The notes under the pieces are model-generated. The model was not told where the DNA came from. It made no database searches and saw only the letters and a program-made list of their open reading frames with translations. Below, piece after piece: positions 33,699-45,036 of a stretch of 64,000 nucleotides of DNA. Location: assembly GCA_030435675.1 (NCBI GenBank), contig CM059621.1, forward strand, positions 2,046,001 to 2,110,000, in the 5' to 3' direction. Origin of the DNA: Steinernema hermaphroditum. Lineage: Eukaryota; Nematoda; Chromadorea; Rhabditida; Steinernematidae. Numbering within the stretch: the first letter of the stretch is position 1; each line of letters opens with the position of its first letter. Made by a program: the position numbers and the translations under genes.

Positions 33699-36384
33699 TA
33701 CATAGAAGATCAAAAATTGTTTATTTTTCGGCTGGAGAGAGTCCTGGCCATGACCAACAGATCTTTAATAAAAAACCTACTTTCGATGGCCGTCTGAAGT
33801 TGTGTCGATCAAACCCTAAACAACAGACGAAGTAAAGTTAATTTAGAAAATTCGGTGGATGGGCAGTTACGCTATTAATGGCAAAAACAAGCGACAGCGA
33901 CTACCGAGAACACGAAGAAGATAGCTGTTTGCCGCCAAAAGCTGACGATAAGCACCATTTAAAGCGACTTTCTTGGAGAACCGCGATTGCATATAGCACA
34001 TTTATCGGAATAAGTTTCTTGTCGTCTAGACGCTAATTGATTTCGTATATCATAGATAAGTCAGAAAATGAGATATTTTCGCTATTGCAAGTAAAGCACG
34101 CGTGAGGTGGAACAAAGCTTCGAGTACAAAGTGGCTCCCAAATGATTGATGTTTTCCCGAAATGAAGTCGTTAACAAAATAAGTGGTCATGCGCACACGC
34201 AACCAAGCAGTCTTTGAACTCATCGAGGGCTACCCTAAAGGAGCGGCACTTTGCACAATTATCCTAAAAGACCTTGGATAAATATGGTATTTAGACGACG
34301 CTGGATGGTGAAAATCTTGGATGGAATTTAGAATAATTCAATATGTGCCCGGCTTGCAAGAATAAACCAATATAAATGGAATTGTTCAAGGTCTTCCCAG
34401 ATGACCTGCAGAGGAAATAGCGAACACGCCCATGGTCTATATTGTTATCTTTTTGCCTAAAACCTCCTGGCGAGGCCAAGATTGTCCAAGGCGCGAGTCA
34501 ACTCAAATGACAACGTATTTCGAGTTCTGCAACGTTTTGTCAAGAAAATCAATTTCCTCAAAAAGGTTTTCGCCCCATTTCAGCAGATTCTCATGGACAG
34601 GCCTAGCCAGGCCGAGTCTACGCCGAAAACGAGCTCTGAATTGCGATTTTCTAGATTACTTAAGGAGCCCGACCACTCATCCAGTAGGGAACTTTGAGTT
34701 CGGTATGCAAAAAACCAAGCGTATACTAAGTGGCATACCGAAAAACCACTTTCCACGAAAAAGGTTTAACCTCTATTTGGGCAGGTTTGCCGGCTTCATA
34801 AAACGGCCTGAGTCATAATGTAGACGGCCAATTAAGAACCGAGGAAGAATTGAAATAACTGGACGATAGAAAGCTCTTCTCATACAGACAATATTCCTCC
34901 TTTTCAGGCACATTCTATTAAGGTTACTCCTTGGAGCCAGTCATTTGTTCTTCAGGACCGAAGAAGGCTCCGAGACTGGTTCCAAGCAGTAACCAAGGTG
35001 AAGGACATCTGCGAGACAGCGATGTATCGTAAGAAGTGAATCTCTTTCAGTATGGTGCAAACGAGGAAAACGAATCGTGACTAACGAACGGGCGCCCAAT
35101 GAGGAGACGAACTGATTGAGAAGAAAATCCTACATACTTTGGTTATCGGTGGTTATAAGGTGCAACGTTGTTCATCTTATGATATTGCAAAATAAACTAA
35201 GCTATTAAAGTAAGACCGACTTCCTTACCGTCCGATTTCAAAGTTCTCAACACCAATTGGTGCTACTAATAAACTGAAAATTAGCAACAGCGCATTCCGT
35301 GCAAATCATATGAAGTGAGCTATGGTAACTTAGCATTATAGCAGTCCGATTTGTACGCCTCAACACGCAACAAAATCAGAAATTTATCGCCTTTTCGACT
35401 TCGATTTTCAAACCTAACAACGAATGGTTTATGAACAAACGCAAGCCCACGCAATAAAAAGAGAAGTGCCCACCTTAATTAAATTATTAAAACGGTTTGA
35501 AATGAAGCAAGCGAAAATAGTCTGTCAACAGCCGGTCGAGTGAACGCAGTTTGTGGCAGGTGAAAACCCACGCAAGCGATCAGAGCGAAATACTTTGTAG
35601 TTAGTGTTGTTAATAGTTAACACGTTGCGTAGTTGGGTTCTTAGCACGAAAATAAATGGTTCTTCCGAGCATACATGCGCTGTTGACTATCAAGGCAACA
35701 CGTAACATCAACTTGTTAGCACAAAGGAACAGATGAGATGAAAAGATTATCACTTACCACGCAAAATAAAAGCGCGAAAGATCTTTTTTTCTCACAAAAT
35801 AATGCCGCACAGTTCTTGCAGTGGATGACAGCAAATTGTCCACATCACGCAAAAGCAAGAAGAAAGTGGCACGAAAACATCCGAATTGGAAAGCTCTGAA
35901 GTCCAAAACAAAGCAGTGCTTGCTGTCGTCAGGCAGCTAGAAAGAAGGTTTCAGGACATACTAAAAAAATAAACAGATCGAGCTGGATTTGTGTTTTATA
36001 GTCGTCCACACATCGCGAAGAAAGGGTGACGGAGAAACAAACGAAAAAAGATCAAGGCACAGTGATTAATACCAGCAGTTACTATAACCTGTTAGGCAGG
36101 AGTAAACTGTCATTAGTTGGATGATTGGTAGTGAGTTTACATGATATGCTGGGGGTCCGGGGTTCAGTTAGGTGTCCGATGATGAATATTCGGTATTCCT
36201 AAAAACACCAATTATTCGATTTAACAACCCTACATATAGGTCCCCTTTTTTTCACGTGAAATTTATAAAAAAGACAGTTTATAACAGAAAGATCGAGTTC
36301 ATTAAAACCAGGAACGACACATAGGTGGGACTTTGCTTGCGACATCCGACTAGAGTTTAATTAACTTCGGAAAAGGCACGTAAT
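33699..36384. other. Gene-poor region between transposons
   Basis: No gene supported. Contains a short RTE-type reverse transcriptase relic (34940-35110). Frames at 34291-34818 lack any recognisable motif. Confidence 0.4.
34940..35110 (+). mobile_element. Relic of RTE-type LINE reverse transcriptase
   Basis: The plus strand reads RDWFQAVTKVKDICETA then MYRKK and a stop. This matches the C-terminal LINE segment WLRGVTKVKDIDEAARRRK encoded at 45112-45455 and 63150-63496. Only about 60 codons are left and they contain stops. Confidence 0.5.
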
Positions 36385-36990
36385 TTCAAGAACGGCCTTT
36401 TCTTGAAAGGGCGTTCCCTTTTCCATTAAGTTGTTTTGGCAACCCTGGCTTTTTCCCACAAGTGCTGAACCACAGTACATCAAACGGGAAGAAAAGCGTG
36501 ACTTTAGTTCATGAACGAACAAAGCTGCTTTGTTGGGATATTTTATCAATATACAGTGGCAGTCAGATGCCATAACAAGATAGCGACCCGAAGCACACCT
36601 GCGAGTTGGCGAAGAACTGACTAAATAAAATTAATTGGGGCACGTTTGAATGCACTGCACAAAGTCCGGAGTCAAGGCTTATTGATAATTTATGGATTAA
36701 CGTCGAGAAAGTGTTCAAGCATTCGAAATATCCCACCGCTAATTGATGTTCGTGGACAAACCACCAACCCATCCCGGAGTTCCAGAATAATATTCCTCAC
36801 GCGACCCATCTCAAAAGCGCGAAAGCTGTCACACAACTCGATAACATTTCCCAACAAAGCAGCTTTGTCCGTTTATGAACTAAAATCGCGCTTTAGCCGT
36901 TTGACGTAGTTCTGCAGGGTTGCCAAAACAGCTTAATGGAGATGGGAACGCTCCATCAAAAAGAGGTCGTTCATGAAGGCGATCTTACAC
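36385..36990. mobile_element. Tc1-type foldback with transposase relic
   Basis: Inverted arms at about 36385-36545 and 36840-36990 share CATTAAG, GTTTTGGCAACCCTG and AACAAAGCAGCTTTGTT words. Between them, about 36648-36745 on the plus strand reads AQSPESRLIDNLWINVEKVF, matching the SPDxNPIENLWxxVExx block at the C-terminal catalytic site of Tc1 transposases. The catalytic aspartate region is altered (SPES), so it is dead. Confidence 0.65.
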
Positions 36991-37032
36991 ATTATATGGA
37001 TGCCACTAGAGATGGGAAACCGATGAGATGTA

Positions 37033-38357
37033 CAGGGTGGCGCATAAATACTGTAAGTGGGTCAAACTTTTCAATTTGTCCTGCTTTTTCGGCATTTTAT
37101 ACCACTTCTGTTGTTATATTCGTGTTCCTCGTTCTTTTTTGATCTAGGATTACTGTTTCCCCTGTTATTTTTCTCCTTGCCCCTTCGACAAAATGGTGTC
37201 CCAAAATGACCGTTTTGCTACCATCGCTGATTAAAAGTGTGGAATGCCGATTCCGGAAATTGAAAAGTTAAGGAAATTCCATTTTTTTCAAGTCCAGAGT
37301 TTTGTCGAACACTTTCAAGAGACAGGAGGAATCACTGTTTGCCAAATAAGTGGAAGACCGAGAACAGTCCAAAACAGCAAGGACCACAGAAGCCATTTGG
37401 AACAAGATCAAGCAGAATCTGGTCATATCCATAAGAAAACTGGTCGAATAACAGGGAGTCATTGAGGGATCGCAGAGAAAATTTGTGAAAAGAAAATCGC
37501 GGACTCGACTCCTACAAGATAACATACAGCTAGCTCTTGGACGATCAAAATGAAAGCCGTAAGACATGACAAGTGTCGGAAGATAAAGGTCGAAGTCCGC
37601 GGAGGGAGCATCCAGAAAATCCTGTTCTCGGATGAGAAGATTTTCATCGTTGATCCGGTGCGAAACACCCGGGATCACTGTGAACGTCTTCCGAAAGGCT
37701 CTCCCCGCAACGTCACCATCGAAAAGAGCCATTTCCCAAAGTCCATCATGGTTTGGGCCGGGGTTTCTGGACTTGGGAACGTAGAGCTCGTTTTCTTCGA
37801 CGCCAATGAAAAAAAAGGTGACCTGCCATGGCGAGAACTGCCGAAACCTGGTTCTGAACGGCGTGGTGAAATCCTGGGCCCTAGATCTGTCCCTCAACAC
37901 CGCATGGACGTTTCAGCAGGACTGGACGCCTGGCCATGGAGTCAAGAATACCCTTGTCTCGTCACAGCCAACCATGTGAAGGAAGGATGTTGGGTCAAGA
38001 GGAAAGATATTTGGCTGCGGAACTCTCCGGTCCTCAACCCTCTCGACTTCGCTGTTTGGTCAGTCCTAGAGACAAACGTATGCGCTACAAGCCACGATAG
38101 TGTGAATTCCCTGGAGCGCTCTCTGAAGACCGCTTGGAAGGAAATCATGCCAAAAGTCACCGCGGGAATCCTGAAGAATTTCCAGAATCGTCTGAACGCC
38201 TTAATCAAACTGTCAAGGAGGGCATTTCGAACAGAGTTCAAGTATGTTGTACAGAATTTCCTCGCCAATCTTACAGTTATGAATTCATTTTGTTTCCTTG
38301 TCGTAAATGAAAAGTTATGAGCAGTTTTTCCACTTACAGTATTTATGCGCCACCCTG
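37033..38357 (+). mobile_element. Mariner-like element, copy 2
   Basis: Same ends and TA flanks (37031-37032, 38358-38359) as copy 1; 1,325 bp. Only scattered substitutions and a 1-bp length difference separate the two. Confidence 0.9.
37244..38320 (+). pseudogene. Broken mariner transposase, copy 2
   Basis: Carries the same frame shifts as copy 1: HTH split near 37375, catalytic core shifted between about 37810 and 37965. A 1-bp deletion in this copy lets the N-terminal frame read on through TGGITVCQISGRPRTVQ, the helix-turn-helix with its GRPR motif, before stopping. FSDEKIFIVD is intact here. Confidence 0.82.
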
Positions 38358-38510
38358 TATAACCGTATCAACCGATTGTCGGCCGTCAGCCGGTTGGCGG
38401 CTCAACCGATCCGTCAACTGTTCTCTGTAGCGAGGTTCGTTATTCGTCCAGCCGTCAACCGTCAACCGGCTTAAGGATCGGGCGATCCAATGCGTTCCTG
38501 CCCTCCTCTG

Positions 38511-38960
38511 GGTGCCACTGCACACATCAAAGGACACCATGGTAATTAATGACTTGGTATAAAGTACATAAAGAGCAAAAAAAAACATTAATTGCATCCC
38601 GTATTATTATTTATTGAGTTAATGGGCATGCTAATATGCCTATTTGCACATCCGGCGACTGATGGAAAAGCATGGAAATTGACGGCCGATTCGAGCACCA
38701 GCCTTCTGTACGATAATCGCACGCACTACCCAGTCGACCATTGTTTACATATGTTTGAAATACCTCCTATACGTTTCGCAAAGAACCTTGAAGGCTCGAA
38801 GGTGGATGACAAATCATATGCACTTCAAGTAATATAGATTAAGTAATTTGCAAAGTGCAAAGTGATTTGTTATAGAACACCTAAGTACATTGCAGTGCAC
38901 GTAACTGTATTTCTGCTAATCTGCAACTCAACAAGCCAATCCGAACAAAAGAATGACGAA
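38511..38960. other. Intergenic, no gene seen
   Basis: An open frame at 38592-38837 has only a weak hydrophobic start and no cysteine pattern; not called. Confidence 0.4.
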
Positions 38961-40320
38961 TTACGACGCATTATGAATGTGGCGAATGTTCCTGGTCACC
39001 GTGTCCATGTGCACTCCAGTTGAACTTTCTGTGAACGAAACGAGATTTCTGCCCACGGTCATTGTAATGATATATCGTCGCGCTTCCGGATTGAATAAGA
39101 TAAGGGTTGTGCTGTAAAGCAGGCTCTTATACGCTATTGCAAATGGCCACTTACGAATTGATAAGATCGGTAAAGCGGGTTAGAATGAACGACAGAACTC
39201 TGAAGACGGCTTTGTTCTCGCTTATTTCATTGTTCCCGAAAGTAAGAAGGGCTATGTCGATAAGCATAGGGAAGTTTTGAAAGGAACTCTGAAAGGTGCG
39301 CTTGGTGAAGTCGTCTACATGTAGACCTACTTGAGCAAAGAACCGAACGTTACGCTGAAAGTTCCTGTTGACTTCGTTGCTAGCCATTCTCTAAGTGCAA
39401 AAATCAGTAAGCTACTCTGTACACAGAGTTACCTTCACTTTGATAATTCGTATCAAGGTCAGCGTGTCGACAATTATGGTCCCTGCACAAAACGCTGCCC
39501 AACAGATGTAGGTGGAAACGGTTCCAACATTAAACATAGGCTGAGTGCCGTCCGGGCAGCCCACAACGATATAGCCAAAGTGAGCAACACTGAAGCCGAG
39601 CACGTTGCATGGCACAACTACAACAAAAGGGCATTAATGAGCCCACAGAGCCACATACCATAATATGGTACTACAAGCAAAAAGACGGCTACAATAAGAG
39701 CGTATATAATACATCGGCAATTCCTCGCTGAGAAGATGCGTTTGTAGTGGAAAACAAAGTAAAGCGCCGTTAGTCGATTCAGAGATAGAAGAACATGTAG
39801 TGAGCAGGACATTCCCGAAAGGAAATATCCAGTTGCTCCAACAAAGATCCCAATGTAGGGCGACATATCCTGAATTTGACTGCAGGCGAGGGTTATGAAA
39901 CTGGTTGCAACTTGCAGTATCGTAGCAGGTCCAGAGTATGTGGCATGCAGAACGCTGCTCATCATCTCAACCATTGTTCGCGCTGCACATAGAAATCCGA
40001 AGGCGTTGTGGAATATGCTGATCTTCTTCAAAAGGTAGAGGCTGCAAGTGCCGAAGACTATTTGCGAACAGCAGAGCTGAAAGTCATAAGTGGTTTATTT
40101 AGGCAAATATAGGTTGAAGATAATGGACATGGGTATAAAGGGAACTCTTAAAGGACTACCAAGTTTCCAATCTGCTGAAAAAAGGAACTTCCACAATCAA
40201 TAGGACAAGCTTTGGTATGATCTGACATACCATAATTGTCGTCCATCCGATGATAAGGTCGTTCTTCGTAGAGTGGCCTCTGCCTAGAAGTTGACTTGCG
40301 AATTCGCGAGAAGTGTTCAT
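38961..40320 (-). CDS. Srx-like chemoreceptor, paralogue 1
   Basis: Minus-strand exons 40231-40320, 39659-40076, 39433-39617, 39331-39390, 39155-39288 and 38961-39111 (TAA). The protein is 345 residues, or 331 if a possible in-frame 42-nt intron (39870-39911, gtt...cag) is removed. The start MNTSREFASQLLGRGHST lines up with MLNLSDYGHELLGRGYST of the gene at 41715, and exons 1, 3 and 5 have identical lengths in both (90, 185, 134). Family cues: KISIFHNAFGFLCAARTM (TM1 to TM2), CSLHVLLSLNRLTALYF (TM3, NR form of DRY), VVPCNVLGF with GYIVVGCPDG in the second outer loop, NVRFFAQ before TM6, and TTLILFNPEARRYI ending TM7. These fit the Srx family; subfamily is inferred. Introns are about 40-45 nt except the first (154 nt). 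Confidence 0.8.
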
Positions 40321-41714
40321 TGCGCCAGGACATAAACAGCTATAGAAATTTCATGGATCTTCCAGCGAAAATGAAAAATAAGTGTACTTTCTGTGGGAAA
40401 TATCGTCTTGCGAACGTTCCCTGCACAAAAAAAGCTCTAAATATACATAGATTTAAATGAAAACATACCAGTCGTAGGTCACTTATGGAAAGTGGACGTG
40501 GCCAGATTGATCTCTATCACTCAGCTTACTGTGAGGTAGACGTGAATGGCGTTAACCAATTATCGAAACAGGAAATTCGAAAACATGGTTAAATATTAAT
40601 TGGAGTTCGATCTTTGTTTAATCGTTAGTTTCCACCGATAATACTACGGCAACATAGCCTATAGCTTATCTTAGGGGGTTTCTTGAATAGGGTCAAGGAA
40701 GCATAACATACTGAAGATCTGTTATAGCTCCGTATGCGAGATGTTTTTCCTTTCTTTAGTACGTGTGAGTGCTTCCCAAAACAAAAGGCCTTTATAGTTA
40801 CGGAAGCCGATTATGACTTCAAAGCAGATAAAAACGTTGACTTCAAAGCAGATGCTTCAATGCGCACTCCATCTTGCAATAGCTGAGGACAATGCTGAGG
40901 GGCGTTCTTGAATGTTATTCTAAGAGAGTCGCCAAAATAGGCCTAACAATGCATTCCGGTTAAAGAAGATACACAATACATTTTATAACGATATTCGTAT
41001 TAGTAAGGATGCAAAAATGGACTTATAAACAAAGGCAATTCGGGTTAAATTTCTCCAACAGTGAGGTGACCTTTACGCGTTGATTAAGTTTCTCAATCTT
41101 TGTCTTTCCAGCTTCCTGTTCTATCTCTTCGATCAACGGCACTACGCCTTATGGTACAATCAAGAGAGATCTCATCATCGGTTTGACGACGCCGACTTTA
41201 GAGTTCCAGATCATCTTCCAGGGCATCGAGGAGACGCGGTGGTGGAGTGCAGACATCAGAATTGACTTGCCGTCTTCGGTATGGTTTATGGCGCGGGTGG
41301 AGACGGGTAGTGGATATGACCTTCTTGATGAGACGGGATAACTATTACTACTTGGTGTTTCATGCCTTCTGGGAGCTGGCACGTTCACTGCGACCACTCA
41401 GAACGACCGGTTACTCAACTCATATGGGTGACCTCAGAGAGGCAAACGAATAACCTGACCTGTCACTGATGGCAAAAATGAAAACTATCGATGTTTTTAT
41501 TCTGTCAAAGTATGCCAAATTTACGAACACATGCGCTATGAATCCATCAGTCGATGAGAAATGAGATGCTTGTAGTTAAATCTTAAAGTTAAGGACGAAC
41601 GTGCGCTTGACTTATTCACATAAATTGCGAACTCCTTCTATTCACACGACATCCCTATATCTCGTAGTTAGCTTCTGTTGCCGTGCTTGGCATGACGATG
41701 TTTGTTCGAATCGC
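40321..41714. other. Intergenic with a hairpin-repeat copy
   Basis: Between the two Srx-like genes. Contains repeat copy c at 41320-41470; otherwise nothing supported. Confidence 0.4.
41320..41470 (+). repeat. Dispersed hairpin repeat, copy c
   Basis: Plus-strand frame DNYYYLVFHAFWELARSLRP resembles WNYGSLVFQAFWEPGRSL of copy a, and the following TTGYSTHMGDLREANE resembles the downstream part of copy a. Nucleotide identity is moderate. Confidence 0.45.
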
Positions 41715-42979
41715 TTAAAGCTTGTATTTCAAGAAGCGCGGTGCTTCCGGGTTGAACAGAATGAGCGTCGATCTAATAACCTCGGATTTATAGTCAGAAC
41801 ATCATAGACATCACTTACGCGTTAATGAAATCGGCCAATCGGCCAAGGAGGAAATTCAATATTCTATGGACTTCCATAGATTCTGCCATCGAGTAGTCGC
41901 TGATTGTGAGAAAGACGATATGCATGAGCATGGGAAGGTTCAAAAAGGCATTCTAAACGGTACTCATTGAAATCAAATACCGGACGATGGGTGCACCTGT
42001 GCAAAGAATCTAACGTTTCTGCTGTTTAGCGCATTCGCTGTGTTTTCGCGCATGTCCCATTTTCTCTGAAAAGCAATGATTAAAAGTAAAACAAGTACGG
42101 TGTTGATACGTTGATAGCGAATATCTTAACAAAGGTGATTGCATCGACGGTCATCGCCACAATGCAGAGGGCGTATTGACAAAAGTAATTGAGGATAGTG
42201 CCCATTGGAATTGACCGAGGACTCCCATCTGGACAGCCGAGTATAATGTAGCCATGAAGAGAAGGACTATAGCCCATAGTGTTGCAGGGAACCACTTATG
42301 ATGAAACAGGTTTTTACTCTAGCTGAATGACTACTTACCGTAGAATAGTGAAGATAAGAAAAGCACAAGGACAGCCAAAAATACCAGCATATATTTGCAA
42401 TTCCTGTTAGAAAAGATAGTATTGTAAGCGATGGGAAAGTAGACTGCCACACATCGATTCAGGGAAAGTTGAATATGGAGAGCACAGGGAAACGACATGA
42501 AGAAGTAGGAGACGTAACCCATCACGATGGGTATAGTCAGCGAATAGTTATTAGCCTGCCTAAAAACGCTTTTTTTGTAACGTTGGAACTCCGGCTCCCA
42601 GAAGGCCTGGAACACCAGGGAGCCGTAGTTCCAACGTCCAGCCAAGTAGCTAAAAGCGCTATGCATTAAAAAAGCGAATTACTCACAAGATCGTGACAGG
42701 TCCGGAGTAGCACATATGCACAAAACTGCTAACCATCTCCGATCCTGTCCTGATGCCACAAAATAGTCCGAACGGGTTATGGAACATGCTCATATGGGCC
42801 AACACGTACATAGTGAATGCTCCAAATATGAGTTGCATCGCTGATAGCTGAAATATTTCGGTAGGAGTGATAGAGTGTGGTATTCCTACCACTATTATAA
42901 CTATACCGATCTGCTGGTCAGCCACAGTTGAATAGCCTCGACCAAGTAGTTCGTGGCCATAGTCAGATAGATTCAACAT
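41715..42979 (-). CDS. Srx-like chemoreceptor, paralogue 2
   Basis: Minus-strand exons 42890-42979, 42687-42847, 42339-42559, 42110-42294, 41997-42065, 41819-41952 and 41715-41772 (TAA) give 305 residues. An in-frame Met 30 bp upstream (43009) is an alternative start, but Met at 42979 aligns with paralogue 1. Motifs: IGIVIIV in TM1, HMSMFHNPFGLFCGIRTG, CALHIQLSLNRCVAVYFP (TM3), VVPCNTMGY with GYIILGCPDG, NVRFFAQ, and STLILFNPEAPRFLKYKL at the end. Compared with paralogue 1 the C-tail is about 30 residues shorter. Intron 2 (127 bp) carries a copy of the hairpin repeat at 42569-42660; the other introns are 42-47 nt. The last acceptor requires skipping a nearer AG. Chemosensory receptor, tandem to paralogue 1 on the same strand. 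Confidence 0.82.
42569..42660 (-). repeat. Dispersed hairpin repeat, copy d, inside an intron
   Basis: A strong hairpin: AACGTTGGAACTCCGGCTCC pairs with GGGAGCCGTAGTTCCAACGT around an 18-base loop, with outer CTTTTT/AAAAGCG ends. The core is almost identical to that of copy a (16227-16430). Confidence 0.6.
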
Positions 42980-44001
42980 CGCTAGGTAGATGTGGGTACT
43001 GGAAAACAAGATAAATCGGTAAGTACTACGTCTCGAATAATGCCGTTGGACGTAGTAGAAATAGCCACCTCTTTATTGACATCGTGTCCAACAAGATAGG
43101 TTTAAATACAGCACTATAGCCACATCAAGCATCAACAACTAGGAGTACCTTATAGTGCACCGCTGCTAGCTCTAGCGGATCACCTACCTGCTCACGACCA
43201 AATTCAAGAATTGCATTTACAGGTCTACAAATTCAATTGCAGCATTCCGATAACTCAAGTTAACAAATTTAGGAAAGGGAGATAAGTCCTTGTTGGCCAG
43301 CGAATCAGAGAGCAAACGTGAGTAGCTTTGCACCTGTCCAGAACGAGGCCTCCGCGTATTTCACATAAAGTGATTACGAGCATATTGGAACTGTTAATTG
43401 AGTTCACTCGGTTCAAGTAATTTAGTAGTTTTCTGATTTTGTCCTTGTCAACAGGTGGCACAATAACAATCACCCAGGGTACTTTTAGAGTTGAAGTAGT
43501 TGGGAGTTTCACCCTGCGTTGGAATTACATTTGAGCTGCTTGGCTGCATCTAAGATTTAAGATCTAAGGGTCATGATTGAAGGATCGACTCTGGGTCCTA
43601 CTGAACAAATACCACTCCTCATGGTAATCGGTCCTCCTCATGTATCATACCACCTGCGTTTCGAGGAAACGTATTCGCATACAGGCTGACCCAGACGATC
43701 TCTTCTGTTTTTGTTTTGTTTTCCAATGACTTGGATTTCATGCTCCTATCATGTACCATCGAAAGCGAAGAAGCCCGATTTGTAAACATAAACTCGCATC
43801 TCGCCTTACAATGAGACCGAAAGAGTTGAAAATCGTCGGTGAAGTGGGAAGCAGGAGTGCAAGCGCATTAAAAGACATGCTTTGACTGACCAGTACGTTA
43901 ATCGTAAGTTCACCCCTTAGATTAACGACAATTGTTTTCTCATCATAGATATTATACATTTCTTTATTTTAGCCAGCAATTGTTTCAACAATAAATAATT
44001 A
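42980..44001. other. Intergenic, no gene seen
   Basis: Upstream of the minus-strand Srx-like gene and of the plus-strand receptor at 44002; the frames at 43255-43512 and 43738-43959 have no support. Confidence 0.4.
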
Positions 44002-45036
44002 ATGTCTGTTTTGACTATCGCTTGGTGCTTTTTTTCTATTCCACTCCTATTCGACCTTATGTTGCCTGAGGTTTTAATCGATGTGCTGTATAATAGGCTC
44101 CTTGACCTTAGCTTTTATATCCATCTTCCCATCAAACTGTTCACAATGTACATTGTCGCGCGCCACTCACCGAAACAAATGGACTCATTGCCTTATTTTA
44201 TCCTGCATTCCATGACTTGGAATTTGCTTGCTAATGCGGCTATCGGCGCATTGCACATACACCCTCAATATCCAGCGCTGTGCTTTCGTGCTGATGGGCC
44301 AGCAGGTCTCTGGATTCAAAATGAATACCTTTCACACTTTCTATTTATGACATCTATTGGTAGTGCGATCAACTGCGCTATCGGTCTGTCAATGGCGTTT
44401 CCGTACCGCTATCTTGTCATCGCCTATCCGCTAATTGTATCAAAGATTAGGAGACGATGGGGAGTCGTCTTTTGCATGATGGTACATGCGTTGTCGGTCG
44501 GCTTTGGCGTAACATTCTACTATGCTGCAATCGTGCTCTACGTGGACTATCCTATCAAGGAAGATCTGCCACCCGCACCGTGGAATGAAAGATTTTCATT
44601 CTGCTTTTGGCCATATGGTTGGAGAAAGTATGTTATTTGTATTGGAACTCTTACAATGATTCTACTGGCTATTGTTGTGACGTGCTTCTTCTCATATCTT
44701 CTCCGCCGCCATCTCATATCGATGAAGAATCTAAAAAGCGCCAAGACCATTGAGCTACAGCAGAAATTTCTCAAATATTTGCTAATCATCACTAGTGTTC
44801 CGGTACTTTTCGCCGGATTCCCTCTGGCGATCGGTGTACTATGTCAGCTGTTCCCGTGGATCAGTTTCGCCCGTGATCTTACCATGGTGTGCAGTGTGTT
44901 GTGCGCAAATCACGGAACGATAAATGCAGTTGTATCCATTGTAACCTTCAAGCCGTACTATAGTGCTGCGCGAAGGATTATTGTTAGCTGTTGGTTGAAA
45001 AATAAGATTAGAGTGAAGTCACTTTCTGATAAATAA
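44002..45036 (+). CDS. Intronless Srh/Sri-like chemoreceptor
   Basis: A single frame of 344 codons. The likely start is Met at 44059 (MLPEVLIDVLYNRLLDLS), because the related partial gene at the window end begins MSGPYEILYNRSLDVS; the 19 codons before may be untranslated. TM2 to TM3 carries LHIHPQYPALCFRADGPAG, a hallmark of Sri/Srh receptors (HP..P..C.R..G). TM3 ends AFPYRYLVIAYP. TM6 begins LQQKFLKYLLIITSVPVLF, and TM7 runs through VCSVLCANHGTINAVVSI to the cytoplasmic FKPYYSAARRI. All seven segments are present and no frame break is seen. Expected in the ciliary membrane of chemosensory neurons, signalling through a G protein. Choice between Srh and Sri is not possible here. Confidence 0.85.
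   Translation: MSVLTIAWCFFSIPLLFDLMLPEVLIDVLYNRLLDLSFYIHLPIKLFTMYIVARHSPKQMDSLPYFILHSMTWNLLANAAIGALHIHPQYPALCFRADGPAGLWIQNEYLSHFLFMTSIGSAINCAIGLSMAFPYRYLVIAYPLIVSKIRRRWGVVFCMMVHALSVGFGVTFYYAAIVLYVDYPIKEDLPPAPWNERFSFCFWPYGWRKYVICIGTLTMILLAIVVTCFFSYLLRRHLISMKNLKSAKTIELQQKFLKYLLIITSVPVLFAGFPLAIGVLCQLFPWISFARDLTMVCSVLCANHGTINAVVSIVTFKPYYSAARRIIVSCWLKNKIRVKSLSDK

Larger units (their letters stand above)
37007..38510. mobile_element. hAT-type MITE split by a mariner insertion
   Basis: The left end TAGAGATGGGAAACCG begins at 37007 and the right end reads CAGAGGAGGGCAGG on the other strand (ending 38510). Flanking octamers are GATGCCAC (36999-37006) and GGTGCCAC (38511-38518), seven of eight identical. 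The mariner copy at 37033-38357 sits inside, so the original element was about 180 bp and rich in CAACCG/CGGTTG words. Confidence 0.55.

Noticed and set aside
38592..38837. Small secreted protein of about 80 residues
   Set aside because: Starts on TTG in the only long form; from the first ATG the signal peptide is weak and no motif is present.
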